Assembly: GCF_025567285.1 (NCBI RefSeq)
Contig: NZ_JAOQJT010000008.1
Location: 62,001-126,000 of the forward strand
Reading direction: 5' to 3'
Origin: Coprococcus aceti
GTDB taxonomy: Bacteria > Bacillota > Clostridia > Lachnospirales > Lachnospiraceae
DNA: 64,000 bases
A program made the translations under genes and the position numbers. Shown here piece after piece: positions 34,736 through 44,294 of the stretch; positions within the stretch are counted from its first letter, which is position 1; the number at the start of each line of letters is the position of its first letter. The notes below the pieces were generated by a model. It did no database searches, was not told where the DNA came from, and was given only the letters and a program-made list of their open reading frames with translations.

Positions 34736-36304
34736 TTATGAGTCCTTGATCCTGAATTTGCCATTGCTCTTCACGCCAGACGATGATATGTCTGTATCGG
34801 AGTGGTGTTCAGTGTGCTCGACATGCACAGGCTTGATAGGAATCTGCATATCCTTCTCCTTAGGAAGAGAGAAGATAAATTCGCTTCCCTCGCCCTCCTC
34901 GGATGTGAGGGTGATCTGCTCGCCGTGAGCCTTGATGATCTCCTTGGTTATGGCCAGTCCCAGTCCGGTTCCGGTCTTGTCCTTGCCACGGCTCGGATCC
35001 GTCTTGTAGAATCTCTCAAATACCTTCTTCTGGGCATCCTTTGGAATTCCCACGCCTTCATCCTTGACGCTTGTATATATCTTGTTGTCCTTCTCAGTCA
35101 CCTGAACCCTGATCTGGCGTCCCTCAGGTGTGAACTTTATGGCGTTGTCAACCAGATTGTATATAACCTGCTGTATCTTGGTTCTGTCGGCGTATACCAC
35201 TGTGTTGTCGGTGAGGAATACGCTGTCCAGGAAAATTCCCCTGTCCTTGCACCTTTTTTCAAATGTGTTGATGGTCGGTGTGATGATATCCCTGATATCG
35301 AAGTTGGACTTGTCAAGCTGCAGGTCAAATGAGTCAAAGTTGTTCAGCTCCAGAAGTCCCTGTGTCAGCTTGGTCAGTCTCTGTGCCTCATTTAACACTA
35401 TGCCGAGGTACTTCTCATGCTTTTCCAGTGGAATAGTGCCGTCCAGCATGGCCTCTATGTAACCCTTGATGGATGTGAGTGGCGATCTGAAGTCATGGGA
35501 TATATTTGATATAAATGACTTCCTGTACTCATTTGAACGGCTCAGCTCATCTGCCATCTCCTCCATGTATCTCGCAAGTTCGCCGAATTCGTTCTTCGCG
35601 GTCACATTTACCCTGGCATTGAAGTTACCCTGGGCGTATGACTTGGACGTCTTGATGATCTCACGTATAGGCTTGAGCAGGCTGTTTGACATGAGCATAA
35701 GCGCGATCATGGCGATCAGCATGAGGATCAGGAATGGCACAAATGTCGTTGAAAGCATCCTGCTCTTTATATCCTGCTTGAATGTCATAGGTGATGTCAG
35801 GATGATAGTTCCCATGTAATTGTTCCACGAGTAGAGAGGCTGGCCAATCACCAGAGTGTCCTCCGAGAAATAGCCGCCAAATGTATTCTCGAAGCAGAAT
35901 GATGCAAACAATTCATCCGGTTCCACATAATTCTTGAGATTGTCATTTGTGCTGCTGTGTGAATCTGAATCCTTGGAAGATCCACCGGATTCACTGCTTC
36001 CTGAAGAGCTTCCCGACCTGAAAATAATGTTGCTGCGTTCATCGGTGAGCCAGATTCCCATGTCCAGGGTATCCGCCGCATGTTGAAGCTCCTTGTATAA
36101 TTCCTTGCTGTCAATGGTTCCGTTGCTGTAATCAGTCATGGCGCCGTCGGCAAGCATTGTGATCTCGTTTTTCATGGTGGATTTGCGCTCTGAGAGAACA
36201 GAATTCTGTGCTGTTGATATACTGTACACCATGAGCAGTGCAAATATGATCACAACCAGCACTACGAATCCGACCACGATCTTGTCAAATGCTGTTTTCT
36301 TCAT
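34736..36304 (-). CDS. Sensor histidine kinase
   Basis: 522 residues. Two membrane helices (about 10-30 and 170-192) flank an extracytoplasmic sensor with a Ser/Gly/Asp-rich loop (SGSSSGSSESGGSSKDSDS). A HAMP linker leads to HisKA (ISHDFRSPLTSIKGY, His the phosphorylation site) and HATPase with N-box NLVDNAIKF, DEGVGIP and GTGLGLAI. The ATG overlaps the last base of the response regulator stop (TAATG). The long tail HVEHTEHHSDTD is unusual. Domain order is that of WalK/PhoR-like kinases; stimulus unknown. Confidence 0.92.
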   Translation of the reverse strand: MKKTAFDKIVVGFVVLVVIIFALLMVYSISTAQNSVLSERKSTMKNEITMLADGAMTDYSNGTIDSKELYKELQHAADTLDMGIWLTDERSNIIFRSGSSSGSSESGGSSKDSDSHSSTNDNLKNYVEPDELFASFCFENTFGGYFSEDTLVIGQPLYSWNNYMGTIILTSPMTFKQDIKSRMLSTTFVPFLILMLIAMIALMLMSNSLLKPIREIIKTSKSYAQGNFNARVNVTAKNEFGELARYMEEMADELSRSNEYRKSFISNISHDFRSPLTSIKGYIEAMLDGTIPLEKHEKYLGIVLNEAQRLTKLTQGLLELNNFDSFDLQLDKSNFDIRDIITPTINTFEKRCKDRGIFLDSVFLTDNTVVYADRTKIQQVIYNLVDNAIKFTPEGRQIRVQVTEKDNKIYTSVKDEGVGIPKDAQKKVFERFYKTDPSRGKDKTGTGLGLAITKEIIKAHGEQITLTSEEGEGSEFIFSLPKEKDMQIPIKPVHVEHTEHHSDTDISSSGVKSNGKFRIKDS

Positions 36305-37038
36305 TATGATCTCCATTCAAACTTGTAGCCTATGCCCCATACAGTGGCAATGCTCCAGTTATGATTGTTGTTCAGCTTCTCACGAAGTCTCTTGATATGT
36401 ACATCCACGGTCCTCGTGTCGCCCACATACTCGTATCCCCACAGCTTGTCCAGAAGCTGCTCCCTGGTGAATACCTGATTAGGCCTGCTGGCGAGGAAGT
36501 AGAGGATCTCCAGCTCCTTTGGCGGCATCTCGAGATTGTGTCCCTCAAAGGTTACAGTGTAGTTGGAGATATTTACGACCAGCCCGTCATACTCCACAAA
36601 TGTACCTACATGGTCCGCACTTGTGACATCGTAAGCTGCGCTCTGTGGCTGCTTCTGTGCACTCTCAGTCATGGCTGACCTTCTGAGAAGGGCGCCGACC
36701 CTTGCCACAAGCTCATTTGAGTCAAATGGCTTGACGATATAATCATCTGCACCGATCTTAAGCCCCAGCACCTTGTCAAATACCTCACCCTTGGCAGAGA
36801 GCATGATGATAGGCGTGTTCGATGTCTTTCTTATCTCTGTACACACCTGGTAGCCGTCCATTCCCGGAAGCATGACATCCAGGAGAACCAGATCAGGCGA
36901 ATATTCTTCAAATAACTGTAGAGCTTCCGTTCCGCTTGCGGCTATCTCGGTCTCATAACACTCTTTGTTGAGGTAGAGTGATATAAGCTCTGCGATGTTC
37001 TCGTCGTCGTCAACGATGAGAATATTATTTTTGCTCAT
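36304..37038 (-). CDS. OmpR-family response regulator
   Basis: 244 residues. Receiver domain with acidic pocket VDDDE, phospho-acceptor Asp54 in LLDVMLPGMDG, and Lys in IVKPFD; C-terminal winged helix with FTREQLLDKLWGYEYVGDTRTVDVHIKRLREKL. A longer than usual linker (about residues 124-145, Gln/Ser-rich) separates them. GGAGGG precedes the ATG. Works with the overlapping histidine kinase. Confidence 0.95.
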   Translation of the reverse strand: MSKNNILIVDDDENIAELISLYLNKECYETEIAASGTEALQLFEEYSPDLVLLDVMLPGMDGYQVCTEIRKTSNTPIIMLSAKGEVFDKVLGLKIGADDYIVKPFDSNELVARVGALLRRSAMTESAQKQPQSAAYDVTSADHVGTFVEYDGLVVNISNYTVTFEGHNLEMPPKELEILYFLASRPNQVFTREQLLDKLWGYEYVGDTRTVDVHIKRLREKLNNNHNWSIATVWGIGYKFEWRS

Positions 37039-37124
37039 ATATATAACCCTCCCAGTAAATTTATAATAATATAGTTTGTAATAAATCCGAAGGCGTACAC
37101 AGACTTCATTGCTGAAGCATTATT

Positions 37125-39590
37125 TTAGAGTTCCACTATGGTAACTCCTGCATCGCCCTCTCCGAATTCGCCAAGTCTGAAGGATTTGACATGTGGCTGT
37201 GATTTCAGGAACTGATGTATTCCCTTTCGAAGAGCACCGGTGCCCTTTCCGTGGATGATGGTGACTCTGTGCAGATGCGCCATAAGGGCATCATCAAGGA
37301 ATCTATCCACAAGTGATGTGGCCTCATCGACCGTCATACCGAGTACATTTATCTCAGGCTTGATATTCATCATCCTGTTCATGCTCTTGCCACCTGTGAC
37401 TGTGGCCTTCTGCGGTTTCTTCTTCTCATGCTCAACCAGCAGAAGATCAGTAGGTGGAAGAGCCGCGCTGATTATACCCATCTGGACCTTCAGCTTACCC
37501 TTGGAGTCAGCCAGTGCCATGATGGTTCCCTCGGAATCCATGCTGATAACATGTACGGTATCGCCAACCTTGAAGTCGGATGCCTTGTGGTCTGACTTTA
37601 CAGTCTTGCGCTTCTCCTCGTTCATCCTGCCGAGGTCGTTGATCTTCGCGCGGAGTTTCTGTCTCTCGGCCTCCATCGCCTTGGCATCGGCCTTTGACGG
37701 GTTAGTGGTCCATTTGTTGTATTTTCTTATAGCGGCATCGGCCTCAGCCTTCGCCTCCTCTATGATCTCGGATGCCTCCTGGCGCGCCTTTGCCAGAATC
37801 TCGGATTTTTTGTCTGAGAGCTCAGAGTCTTTCATCTGTGCACGCTCCTGAAGTTGCTTTGCATCCTCCTTGAGTCTTGCAATGTCGGCTTTGTCCTGTT
37901 CAATCTCCCTCTTGCTTCTCTCAAGATCCGCAATCAGGGTCTCAAAGTCAACTGTATCGCTGTCGATATTGGCCTTGGCGCTCTCGATGATGCTATCGTC
38001 GATTCCAAGCTTCTTCGCTATGGCGAAAGCATTTGACTTTCCAGGAATACCGATCATCAGTTTATATGTCGGCTGGAGTGTTGCCACGTCAAATTCGCAG
38101 CTTGCATTCTCGACACCCGGTGTGCTCATGGCAAATGTCTTGAGCTCACTGTAGTGTGTGGTCGCCATACATCTGACACCCATGTTGTTCAGATGTGACA
38201 GGATGGCGATGGCAAGTGCTGCACCCTCTATAGGGTCCGTACCGCCGCCCAGCTCGTCGAAGAGGACCAGACTGCCTGGAGTTACGTGATCCAGTATGTA
38301 CACGATGTTGCTCATGTGGGATGAGAAGGTGGACAGATTCTGTTCTATACTCTGCTCATCTCCGATATCGGCAAATACGTCGTCAAATACATTCAGTCTT
38401 GAACCGTCAAGTGCCGGAATATGAAGTCCGGACTGTCCCATGAGTGAGAAGAGTCCCAGAGTCTTAAGTGATACCGTCTTACCACCGGTGTTAGGACCGG
38501 TCACGATGAGGAGGTTGTAGTCCTCACCCAGTTTGATGTCCACAGGTACGACGGTGTGCTTCTCCAGCAGCGGATGTCTTCCCTGCTTTATATCGACAAT
38601 CCCATCGGTGTTGAATATCGGTTCGGTTCCCTTGTAGCTTCTTGCAAATGATGCCCTTGCGAATATAAAGTCCAGTTCTGCCAGAGTGTCGAAGTCGTAT
38701 TTGATATATTCTATCTCAGCCGCTGTCTGGGCGGAGAGTGATTCAAGTATCTTCTCGATCTCGGCAAGCTCCTGATTGTCCAGCTCCTTCAGCTCGTTGT
38801 TCAGGTTCACGATGGCCATAGGTTCGATGAACACTGTGGCACCGGTTGACGACTGGTCGTGTATCATACCGGGAAAATGGTTCTTGTACTCGGCTTTGAC
38901 CGGTATACAGTATCTGCCATTTCTCATGGTTACCAGGTTATCCTGGAACATGGTCTGCTTGCTGGTATCGCTGACAAGCTTTGCAAGCTGGTTGTGCAGC
39001 TTTTCATTTGTCAGGCGCTTGTTCCTTCTCACTGCCTTGAGACCTGATGAAGCGTCATCGGCGAATTCGTTTTCAGAAATTATGCATCTGTGAATCTCCC
39101 TGGAGAGATGCTCCAGTGGCATGAGCTCCAGAAATCTCGTACGCAGGCTGTCCGGGCACGTGGTGCCATCCGGGTTCATGCTGAGCCCGAGCATCTTGTT
39201 GGAAGCTTTCTCTTCCTCGATCTGCTCTTGACTGCGCCTTCTCGTATCGGTCATGCTGGTGCCCTCGTTCTCGCCGTATCTCTTGGCGGTGGCTGCCAGG
39301 TCAAGCATGCTGGCCACATCAAGCAGCTCAGCGGTGGTGAGGATACCCTCGACCTCAAGTCTCTTGAGTGAAGCGCCGATATCCTTGAGCCCTGCAAATG
39401 ACAGATTGCCCTGGGTGTTCAGACGCCTTAAGGCATCCCTTGTCTCCTGCTGAAGAGCCTCGATCATGGCGAGATCCTTGCGGGGCTTTATGCGCTGACA
39501 CTTCCTCTTCGCCATGGGTGATGAGGCAAATGTTGTCAGCATCTCAACTATTTTGTTGTATTCTATAACTCTTAATGTTCTTAGATTCAT
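37125..39590 (-). CDS. mutS2: MutS2 family ATPase/endonuclease
   Basis: 821 residues. MutS-like ATPase core with Walker A GPNTGGKTV, the Walker B segment LVLFDELGGGTDP and ATTHYSEL; a long coiled coil (about 520-640) and a C-terminal Smr nuclease domain (IIHGKGTGALRKG). MutS2 suppresses recombination or rescues collided ribosomes. Full length. It is 86 bases upstream of the response regulator in the same direction, so read-through is possible. Confidence 0.96.
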   Translation of the reverse strand: MNLRTLRVIEYNKIVEMLTTFASSPMAKRKCQRIKPRKDLAMIEALQQETRDALRRLNTQGNLSFAGLKDIGASLKRLEVEGILTTAELLDVASMLDLAATAKRYGENEGTSMTDTRRRSQEQIEEEKASNKMLGLSMNPDGTTCPDSLRTRFLELMPLEHLSREIHRCIISENEFADDASSGLKAVRRNKRLTNEKLHNQLAKLVSDTSKQTMFQDNLVTMRNGRYCIPVKAEYKNHFPGMIHDQSSTGATVFIEPMAIVNLNNELKELDNQELAEIEKILESLSAQTAAEIEYIKYDFDTLAELDFIFARASFARSYKGTEPIFNTDGIVDIKQGRHPLLEKHTVVPVDIKLGEDYNLLIVTGPNTGGKTVSLKTLGLFSLMGQSGLHIPALDGSRLNVFDDVFADIGDEQSIEQNLSTFSSHMSNIVYILDHVTPGSLVLFDELGGGTDPIEGAALAIAILSHLNNMGVRCMATTHYSELKTFAMSTPGVENASCEFDVATLQPTYKLMIGIPGKSNAFAIAKKLGIDDSIIESAKANIDSDTVDFETLIADLERSKREIEQDKADIARLKEDAKQLQERAQMKDSELSDKKSEILAKARQEASEIIEEAKAEADAAIRKYNKWTTNPSKADAKAMEAERQKLRAKINDLGRMNEEKRKTVKSDHKASDFKVGDTVHVISMDSEGTIMALADSKGKLKVQMGIISAALPPTDLLLVEHEKKKPQKATVTGGKSMNRMMNIKPEINVLGMTVDEATSLVDRFLDDALMAHLHRVTIIHGKGTGALRKGIHQFLKSQPHVKSFRLGEFGEGDAGVTIVEL

Positions 39591-40011
39591 TTTCTGTGTT
39601 CCTTATTATTTAACTTTTTATTTTATAGTGCTTATGTAAATTCGTTTATATAAATATGTTCATACAAATGCAGATTTGTAAAATTCATATGCACGGGCAT
39701 GAATCTTGTGATCATATGATGAATAGGATCAGTGTTTAACTCGATAAGTGCATGAAAAGCATAATTAAATATACATAAAGTCTCTAATTCTACACATACA
39801 TAATTGATTATACCCCTTATAATTATAGAGCGTCAACATATTGCAGGTGTAGAAATAGGCACATTTTCCCTGATTAATTCAGCGGCTGTGGTTGCGGGAG
39901 AAACACAAAGCTGATATTATAAAATACAGTTTGATCTGGGAAAAATAAAGCGATATATGACTTAAGACAAAGAGAGTTACGTATTACAAAAAGAAGAGGA
40001 GAAGACAGGTT
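39591..40011. other. AT-rich divergent intergenic region
   Basis: 420 bases between mutS2 (-) and the following + gene. No ORF or hairpin stands out. Divergent promoters must lie here; TTGATC at 39930 with TATATG downstream is one weak candidate for the + side. Confidence 0.55.
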
Positions 40012-40449
40012 ATGAAAGAGTTATTGCAGTTTTTGTTGGGGATAGTATTGATGATAGCAGGCGGTGTGATGTTTCTTAAGAATGTCGTCGTGTCCGACTG
40101 GGGACTTTTAAGTTCACTGTTTCGTATAGGTGGTGGTGTGAATATTGGAGGAATCTTTATTGTCCTGCTGGTCATCGCATTTATCGCACTTCTGGTTAAG
40201 CCGAACATGGGAACAGGACTTGTGTTCACAGGACTTTGTATAGCATTCTTTGTATGCATCATAATCTCACTGAATGTTTCACTGAGATATATGTCAGGAC
40301 TTGAGCTCACACTGATCCTTGGAACACTTTGCGTGGGAATAGCATTTGTCATCAAGGGGCTGTTTGGAGTGAGAAAGCTTGACAGGGAAGAATCACGGAA
40401 GAATGGGAAGGCTGCTTCAGATAAGCTTCATGAGTATGATAAGATGTGA
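40012..40449 (+). CDS. Small multi-pass membrane protein of unknown function
   Basis: 145 residues with four hydrophobic helices (LLGIVLMIAGGVMFL, IGGIFIVLLVIAFIALL, LVFTGLCIAFFVCIIISL, LTLILGTLCVGIAFVIKGLFG) and a short charged C-terminus KLDREESRKNG. Not recognised beyond that. A purine-rich ribosome site (GAGGAG) precedes the ATG. Single-gene unit, ending in a hairpin at 40468-40522. Confidence 0.75.
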   Translation: MKELLQFLLGIVLMIAGGVMFLKNVVVSDWGLLSSLFRIGGGVNIGGIFIVLLVIAFIALLVKPNMGTGLVFTGLCIAFFVCIIISLNVSLRYMSGLELTLILGTLCVGIAFVIKGLFGVRKLDREESRKNGKAASDKLHEYDKM

Positions 40450-40467
40450 TGTGGGGGAATATAGTAA

Positions 40468-40522
40468 TATAGGCGGTTGTGGAAATGTTCAGTAAATACT
40501 GGATTTTCACAACCGCCTATTG
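40468..40522 (+). terminator. Probable terminator hairpin
   Basis: ATAGGCGGTTGTG pairs with CACAACCGCCTAT across a 27-base loop. The T-run is broken (TGTATTCTTAT), so efficiency is uncertain. Confidence 0.6.
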
Positions 40523-40588
40523 TATTCTTATATATGATTAAAATTAAAGCATACAATAATAATTAAACATAGAAAGAGGAAAAGAGAA

Positions 40589-41533
40589 ATGGTATTTATA
40601 ACAGATTTCAATGAAGGCGACATGATATCAAATGTCTATCTCTGCAAGAACAAGCAGACAGGAACTACAAAATCAGGAAAGACATATTACAACCTGGAGC
40701 TTGTGGATAAGACAGGAAGTATAGCCGGAAAGGTCTGGGAGCTGAGCAATGCGATAGGACACTTTGAGTCAAAGAACTTTATCAAGGTGGATGGTCAGGT
40801 CACATCATTTAACAATGAGCTTCAGCTCAATATCAAGAAGATTCGTATTGCAGATGAGGGAGAATACTCAGAGGCTGATTATATGCCGTGTACCAAGAAA
40901 GATATAGAGCAGATGTACAAGGATCTTATGGCTCTCGTGGAATCACTCGACAAGGATTATTACAAGGTGCTTCTGAAGAAATTCTTCGCCGAGGATCCTG
41001 CATTTGTCAAGGAATTCAAGAATCATTCAGCGGCAAAATCTATACACCATGGATACATAGGAGGCTTACTTGAGCACTCACTGGCAGTTGCAAAGATGTG
41101 TGACTACTACACCACATATTATCCGGTGCTCAACAGGGATCTGCTGATTACAGCGGCACTTCTCCACGACATTGGCAAGGTCTACGAGATCTCCAAGTTC
41201 CCTGAGAACGACTACACAGACGCAGGTCAGCTTCTGGGACACATAGTCATGGGAACGATGATGATCCGCGATAAGATCAATACCATAGACAATTTCCCTG
41301 CCAAGGCGGCAAATGAGCTGGAGCACTGCATACTGGCTCACCACGGGGAGCTTGAGTACGGCTCACCAAAGAAGCCGGCACTCATCGAGGCTCTGGCACT
41401 GTCCATGGCGGACAACACAGACGCCAAGATTCAGACATTTATCCAGGAGCTGGATGCGGCAAAGGACAACAATGGCTGGCTGGGCTTCAACAGAGCTCTC
41501 CAGTCCAACATCCGAAAGACGTCGGATAATTAA
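40589..41533 (+). CDS. 3'-5' exoribonuclease YhaM-type (OB + HD domains)
   Basis: 314 residues. N-terminal OB fold (TYYNLELVDKTGSIAGKVW, FIKVDGQVTSF), C-terminal HD domain with HGYIGGLLEHSLAVAK, LLHDIGKVYE and ILAHHGELEYGSPKKP, the pattern of YhaM/CBF1 exonucleases that trim mRNA 3' ends and small DNA. Followed after 27 bases by rlmD, likely one operon. Confidence 0.92.
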   Translation: MVFITDFNEGDMISNVYLCKNKQTGTTKSGKTYYNLELVDKTGSIAGKVWELSNAIGHFESKNFIKVDGQVTSFNNELQLNIKKIRIADEGEYSEADYMPCTKKDIEQMYKDLMALVESLDKDYYKVLLKKFFAEDPAFVKEFKNHSAAKSIHHGYIGGLLEHSLAVAKMCDYYTTYYPVLNRDLLITAALLHDIGKVYEISKFPENDYTDAGQLLGHIVMGTMMIRDKINTIDNFPAKAANELEHCILAHHGELEYGSPKKPALIEALALSMADNTDAKIQTFIQELDAAKDNNGWLGFNRALQSNIRKTSDN

Positions 41534-41560
41534 TAACGGCAATAGGAAGAGAGATAGTAT

Positions 41561-43090
41561 ATGTCAGATATTAGGAACAATAGGAGACCTAAGAACAATA
41601 GACGAGTAAATGGTGTGCAGAGAAAAAATACCATGGAGGCAGTGAATAGTGCAAGTTCAGTTGTTAGAACATCCGGAACGGATGCGGCAAATACTGGTGA
41701 AGTCACACTTGTCAAAAATGAGGATTATCAGGTGCTCATCGAGGACATGGGCAATGAAGGAGAGGGCATTGGACACGTTCAGGGCATGACTGTATTTGTC
41801 AAGGATGCCGTGGTGGGCGATCTGGCGGAGGTGAAGATCGTCAAGGTGAAGAAGAACATAGCCTACGGAAGATTGATGAAGCTCATCACACCATCGCCAT
41901 ACCGCGTGGAGCCGGTGTGCGACAAGGCGAAACGATGCGGCGGATGCACCATGCAGCAGGTTTCCTATGAGCAGCAGCTCGAATACAAGTGGAACAAGGT
42001 GAAGAACTGTCTGCAGAGGATCGGCAAGATGGAGAACGTGGAAGCCATCATGGAAAAGCCAGCCTACGGCATGAACAATCCATTCCACTACAGGAATAAG
42101 GCCCAATTCCCTGTCGGCAGAGACAAGAACGGCAATGTTGTCATCGGATTCTACGCAGGAAGAAGCCACGACATCATAGACACAGAGAGCTGTGCCATCG
42201 GTGCACCTGTGAATGACCAAATAGTTGCTATCGTCAGAAGCTTCATTGAGGACAATCACATATCGACCTACGACGAGGAGACTGGAAGAGGTCTGGTCAG
42301 ACATATCCTTATCAGAGTTGGATTTACCACCAAGGAGATCATGGTGTGTCTGGTGACAAATGGCAATAAGCTTCCGCACAGTGAGATTTTGATAGATGAA
42401 CTGGTTAAGATAGACGGCATGACATCCATTTGCCTGAATGTCAACATGGAGAATACGAACCGTATACTCGGTGATAAGTGCATAACCCTCTGGGGACAGT
42501 CATACATCACGGACTATATCGGTGACATCAAATATCAGATATCCCCATTGTCCTTCTATCAGGTAAATCCTGTCCAGACAAATGTCCTGTACAACAAGGC
42601 TTTGGAGTATGCGGATCTGTCAGGCGACGAGACTGTGTGGGATATGTACTGCGGAATAGGAACCATATCCTTGTTCCTCGCACAGAAGGCAAAGAAGGTA
42701 TACGGAGTGGAGATCGTTCCACAGGCTATAGATGATGCAAGACACAACGCCGAGATCAACGGGATCACAAATGCCGAGTTCTTTGTCGGCAAGGCAGAGG
42801 AAGTCGTTACAGATATATATAAGAAAGGTGGCGACGGCTCCCACGCGGACGTCGTGGTCGTAGACCCACCACGAAAGGGCTGTGATCAGGTTCTTCTGGA
42901 TACTCTGGTCCATATGGCGCCGGAACGTATCGTCTACGTGAGCTGCGACCCGGCAACCCTGGCTAGGGATGTGAAAATACTTCAGGAGAAGGGGTATGTG
43001 GCGAAGAAGGTGGCGGTCGTGGATCAGTTTTGCCATAGCGGGCATGTGGAGACGGTGGTATTGATGTCAAAGGTGAACCCAGGCAAGTAA
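41561..43090 (+). CDS. rlmD: 23S rRNA (uracil-5-)-methyltransferase RlmD/RumA, complete copy
   Basis: 509 residues. A basic N-terminal extension (NNRRPKNNRRVNGVQRKN), TRAM domain (LIEDMGNEGEGIGHVQGMTVFVKD), a 4Fe-4S motif CDKAKRCGGC, SAM motif DMYCGIGTISLFL, DPPRKGCD and catalytic Cys in VSCDPATLARD. Target U1939 is taken from the family; paralogues modify other uridines. After VETVVLMS the protein ends abruptly with KVNPGK. The same 3' segment recurs at 59512 with another tail, which places a mobile-element attachment point here. Confidence 0.93.
   Translation: MSDIRNNRRPKNNRRVNGVQRKNTMEAVNSASSVVRTSGTDAANTGEVTLVKNEDYQVLIEDMGNEGEGIGHVQGMTVFVKDAVVGDLAEVKIVKVKKNIAYGRLMKLITPSPYRVEPVCDKAKRCGGCTMQQVSYEQQLEYKWNKVKNCLQRIGKMENVEAIMEKPAYGMNNPFHYRNKAQFPVGRDKNGNVVIGFYAGRSHDIIDTESCAIGAPVNDQIVAIVRSFIEDNHISTYDEETGRGLVRHILIRVGFTTKEIMVCLVTNGNKLPHSEILIDELVKIDGMTSICLNVNMENTNRILGDKCITLWGQSYITDYIGDIKYQISPLSFYQVNPVQTNVLYNKALEYADLSGDETVWDMYCGIGTISLFLAQKAKKVYGVEIVPQAIDDARHNAEINGITNAEFFVGKAEEVVTDIYKKGGDGSHADVVVVDPPRKGCDQVLLDTLVHMAPERIVYVSCDPATLARDVKILQEKGYVAKKVAVVDQFCHSGHVETVVLMSKVNPGK
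42536..43062 (+). repeat. rlmD 3' duplication, copy 1
   Basis: Segment starting CAGATATCCCC and running to the GGCATGTGGAGACGGT region of rlmD. It matches 59512-60038 with about two dozen differences in some 527 bases by hand count (near 95%), most of them silent, in a mosaic with long identical blocks (for example 42645-42785). Confidence 0.95.
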
Positions 43091-43107
43091 GAATAATGTG
43101 GTAAATT

Positions 43108-43169
43108 AAAGGCTTTTCAGAGAGCTATCGTTAATGAGTACAATTAGCTTCTGGAAAGCCTTTATTTTT
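43108..43169 (+). terminator. Terminator after rlmD
   Basis: AAAGGCTTTTCAG pairs with CTGGAAAGCCTTT (one wobble) over a 30-base loop, followed by ATTTTTA. Confidence 0.8.
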
Positions 43170-43242
43170 ATGTGAAGTAATGACTTTGTGGAAACTGGTC
43201 CATAATGTAGGGTTGACACTAGGGGATAGATAACAAGGAAAA

Positions 43243-43260
43243 ATGAACCCTGGGGTTCAT
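43243..43260. promoter_or_regulatory. Short palindrome near a TTGACA box
   Basis: ATGAACCC-TG-GGGTTCAT, 30 bases after TTGACA at 43213-43218. Could be an operator or part of the island end; no gene starts downstream on +. Confidence 0.4.
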
Positions 43261-43281
43261 CTTATAACGATAAGAAAAGTG

Positions 43282-43315
43282 AAAAAACAGCGGCTGGAGA
43301 AGTTTCCGGCCGCTG
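43282..43315 (-). terminator. Terminator of the Cys-cluster gene
   Basis: On the - strand CAGCGGCCGG pairs with CCAGCCGCTG and runs into TTTTTTC, 8 bases after the stop of the 236-residue gene. Confidence 0.85.
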
Positions 43316-43322
43316 CACGTCA

Positions 43323-44033
43323 TTAACGATAATTCTTATTGTAGAGCTCTTTTGCGTATGACTGCATCTTTTTCACATAATCATATGCCTGGCTCTTTCC
43401 CTTTTTCAAGTCGACCTGCTTCAGAGCATTACTGATCTGTGGATCGTCCATCAGAAGAGAGAAGATTGCTTTAGCTTCTGGATACTTAAGAGACACCTCA
43501 TTGATGAGATCGTCGATCATCATAAGACTGAGAACTGAACTTTCAGTTGAAGTGTTATCTGTTGCCTCCCAGCCGCTGCGATTAGTATTGTCGTCGCTGT
43601 TATCATCCATAAACTTGTCTAATGAAATATAGCGAGAGAGGTACTGGTCCTTTTCAGGACGTTCGCACCCTTCACATTTATTGCACTTAGGGCAGCGGAT
43701 GTATTCGCCTTTGGAATTAAGAATTAAGCATCTTTTTTTGCGAGTCGATTCAAGATACGCATCTTTTTCTTTCCAGAATCTTTCCATGTAGGATTCGACC
43801 TGGTTCTTAGGGATAGCTGTGAAACCTACAAGAATCTTTCTACCGCGAATATTCCAGGTTTCGAAGTTATCTTCGATAATTCCTTCATTACGCTTGCGAA
43901 TACCGTCTCTAATATCCTGATGGTAATTCTTTAAAACTTCATGTGCTAAGAATGGAACCAATGCCTCATTCTCTTTTGTTGCTACACCGTCGTAGCTGCG
44001 TTTGTTACTGTAATCGTAATTTTTCTCTGCCAT
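43323..44033 (-). CDS. Unknown protein with CxxCxxCxxC cluster and sigma-region-4-like C-terminus
   Basis: Not recognised. 236 residues, charged. The middle holds four regularly spaced Cys (RCPKCNKCEGC, about residues 118-128) after a Lys/Arg run, suggesting a zinc or Fe-S site. After a Ser/Thr/Asn/Asp-rich linker, the last 70 residues (LMMIDDLINEVSLKYPEAK ... SQAYDYVKKMQSYAKEL) resemble a sigma-region-4-type HTH, where the recognition helix would be KSQAYDYVKKM. Start 44033 follows AAGGAGGAAA. It may regulate genes of the island. Alone between two terminators on the - strand. Confidence 0.7.
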   Translation of the reverse strand: MAEKNYDYSNKRSYDGVATKENEALVPFLAHEVLKNYHQDIRDGIRKRNEGIIEDNFETWNIRGRKILVGFTAIPKNQVESYMERFWKEKDAYLESTRKKRCLILNSKGEYIRCPKCNKCEGCERPEKDQYLSRYISLDKFMDDNSDDNTNRSGWEATDNTSTESSVLSLMMIDDLINEVSLKYPEAKAIFSLLMDDPQISNALKQVDLKKGKSQAYDYVKKMQSYAKELYNKNYR

Positions 44034-44107
44034 GTGGCTTTCCTCCTTGGGTTGACACGGAGGAAATTCCACATGTGCGATACCTGAATATAGTTGGCCA
44101 TTGCCAT
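43982..44107 (-). CDS. Possible 41-codon upstream ORF overlapping the Cys-cluster gene
   Basis: An ATG at 44107 follows ATAGGAGGAAACTCGCT, as good a ribosome site as that of the main gene. It encodes MAMANYIQVSHMWNFLRVN and on for 41 residues, ending 52 bases inside the next gene in another frame. Could be a leader peptide or chance; nothing similar is known to me. Confidence 0.35.
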   Translation of the reverse strand: MAMANYIQVSHMWNFLRVNPRRKATWQRKITITVTNAATTV

Positions 44108-44259
44108 AGCGAGTTTCCTCCTATTGGTTGGCCAGCTTGTCCTATTCAGCTGGTTTGGTTATTTAGTTGTTCATCAGAGTCAGATAGGACCGTTCTTGAT
44201 CAGGGAACGCATCGTCTGATGATGGGGGCTTAACCCTTGATTGCATGATACAGCAAACG

Positions 44260-44294
44260 TTAAAAATGCCCGTTGAAGAAAGTTCAACGGGCTA
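44260..44294 (-). terminator. Minus-strand hairpin terminator/attenuator upstream of the Cys-cluster gene
   Basis: Reading -, GCCCGTTGAA-CTTTC-TTCAACGGGC is followed by ATTTTTAAC. There is no minus gene before it, so it would act in a long leader of the gene at 44033, or end an antisense transcript from the HTH region. Confidence 0.55.
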
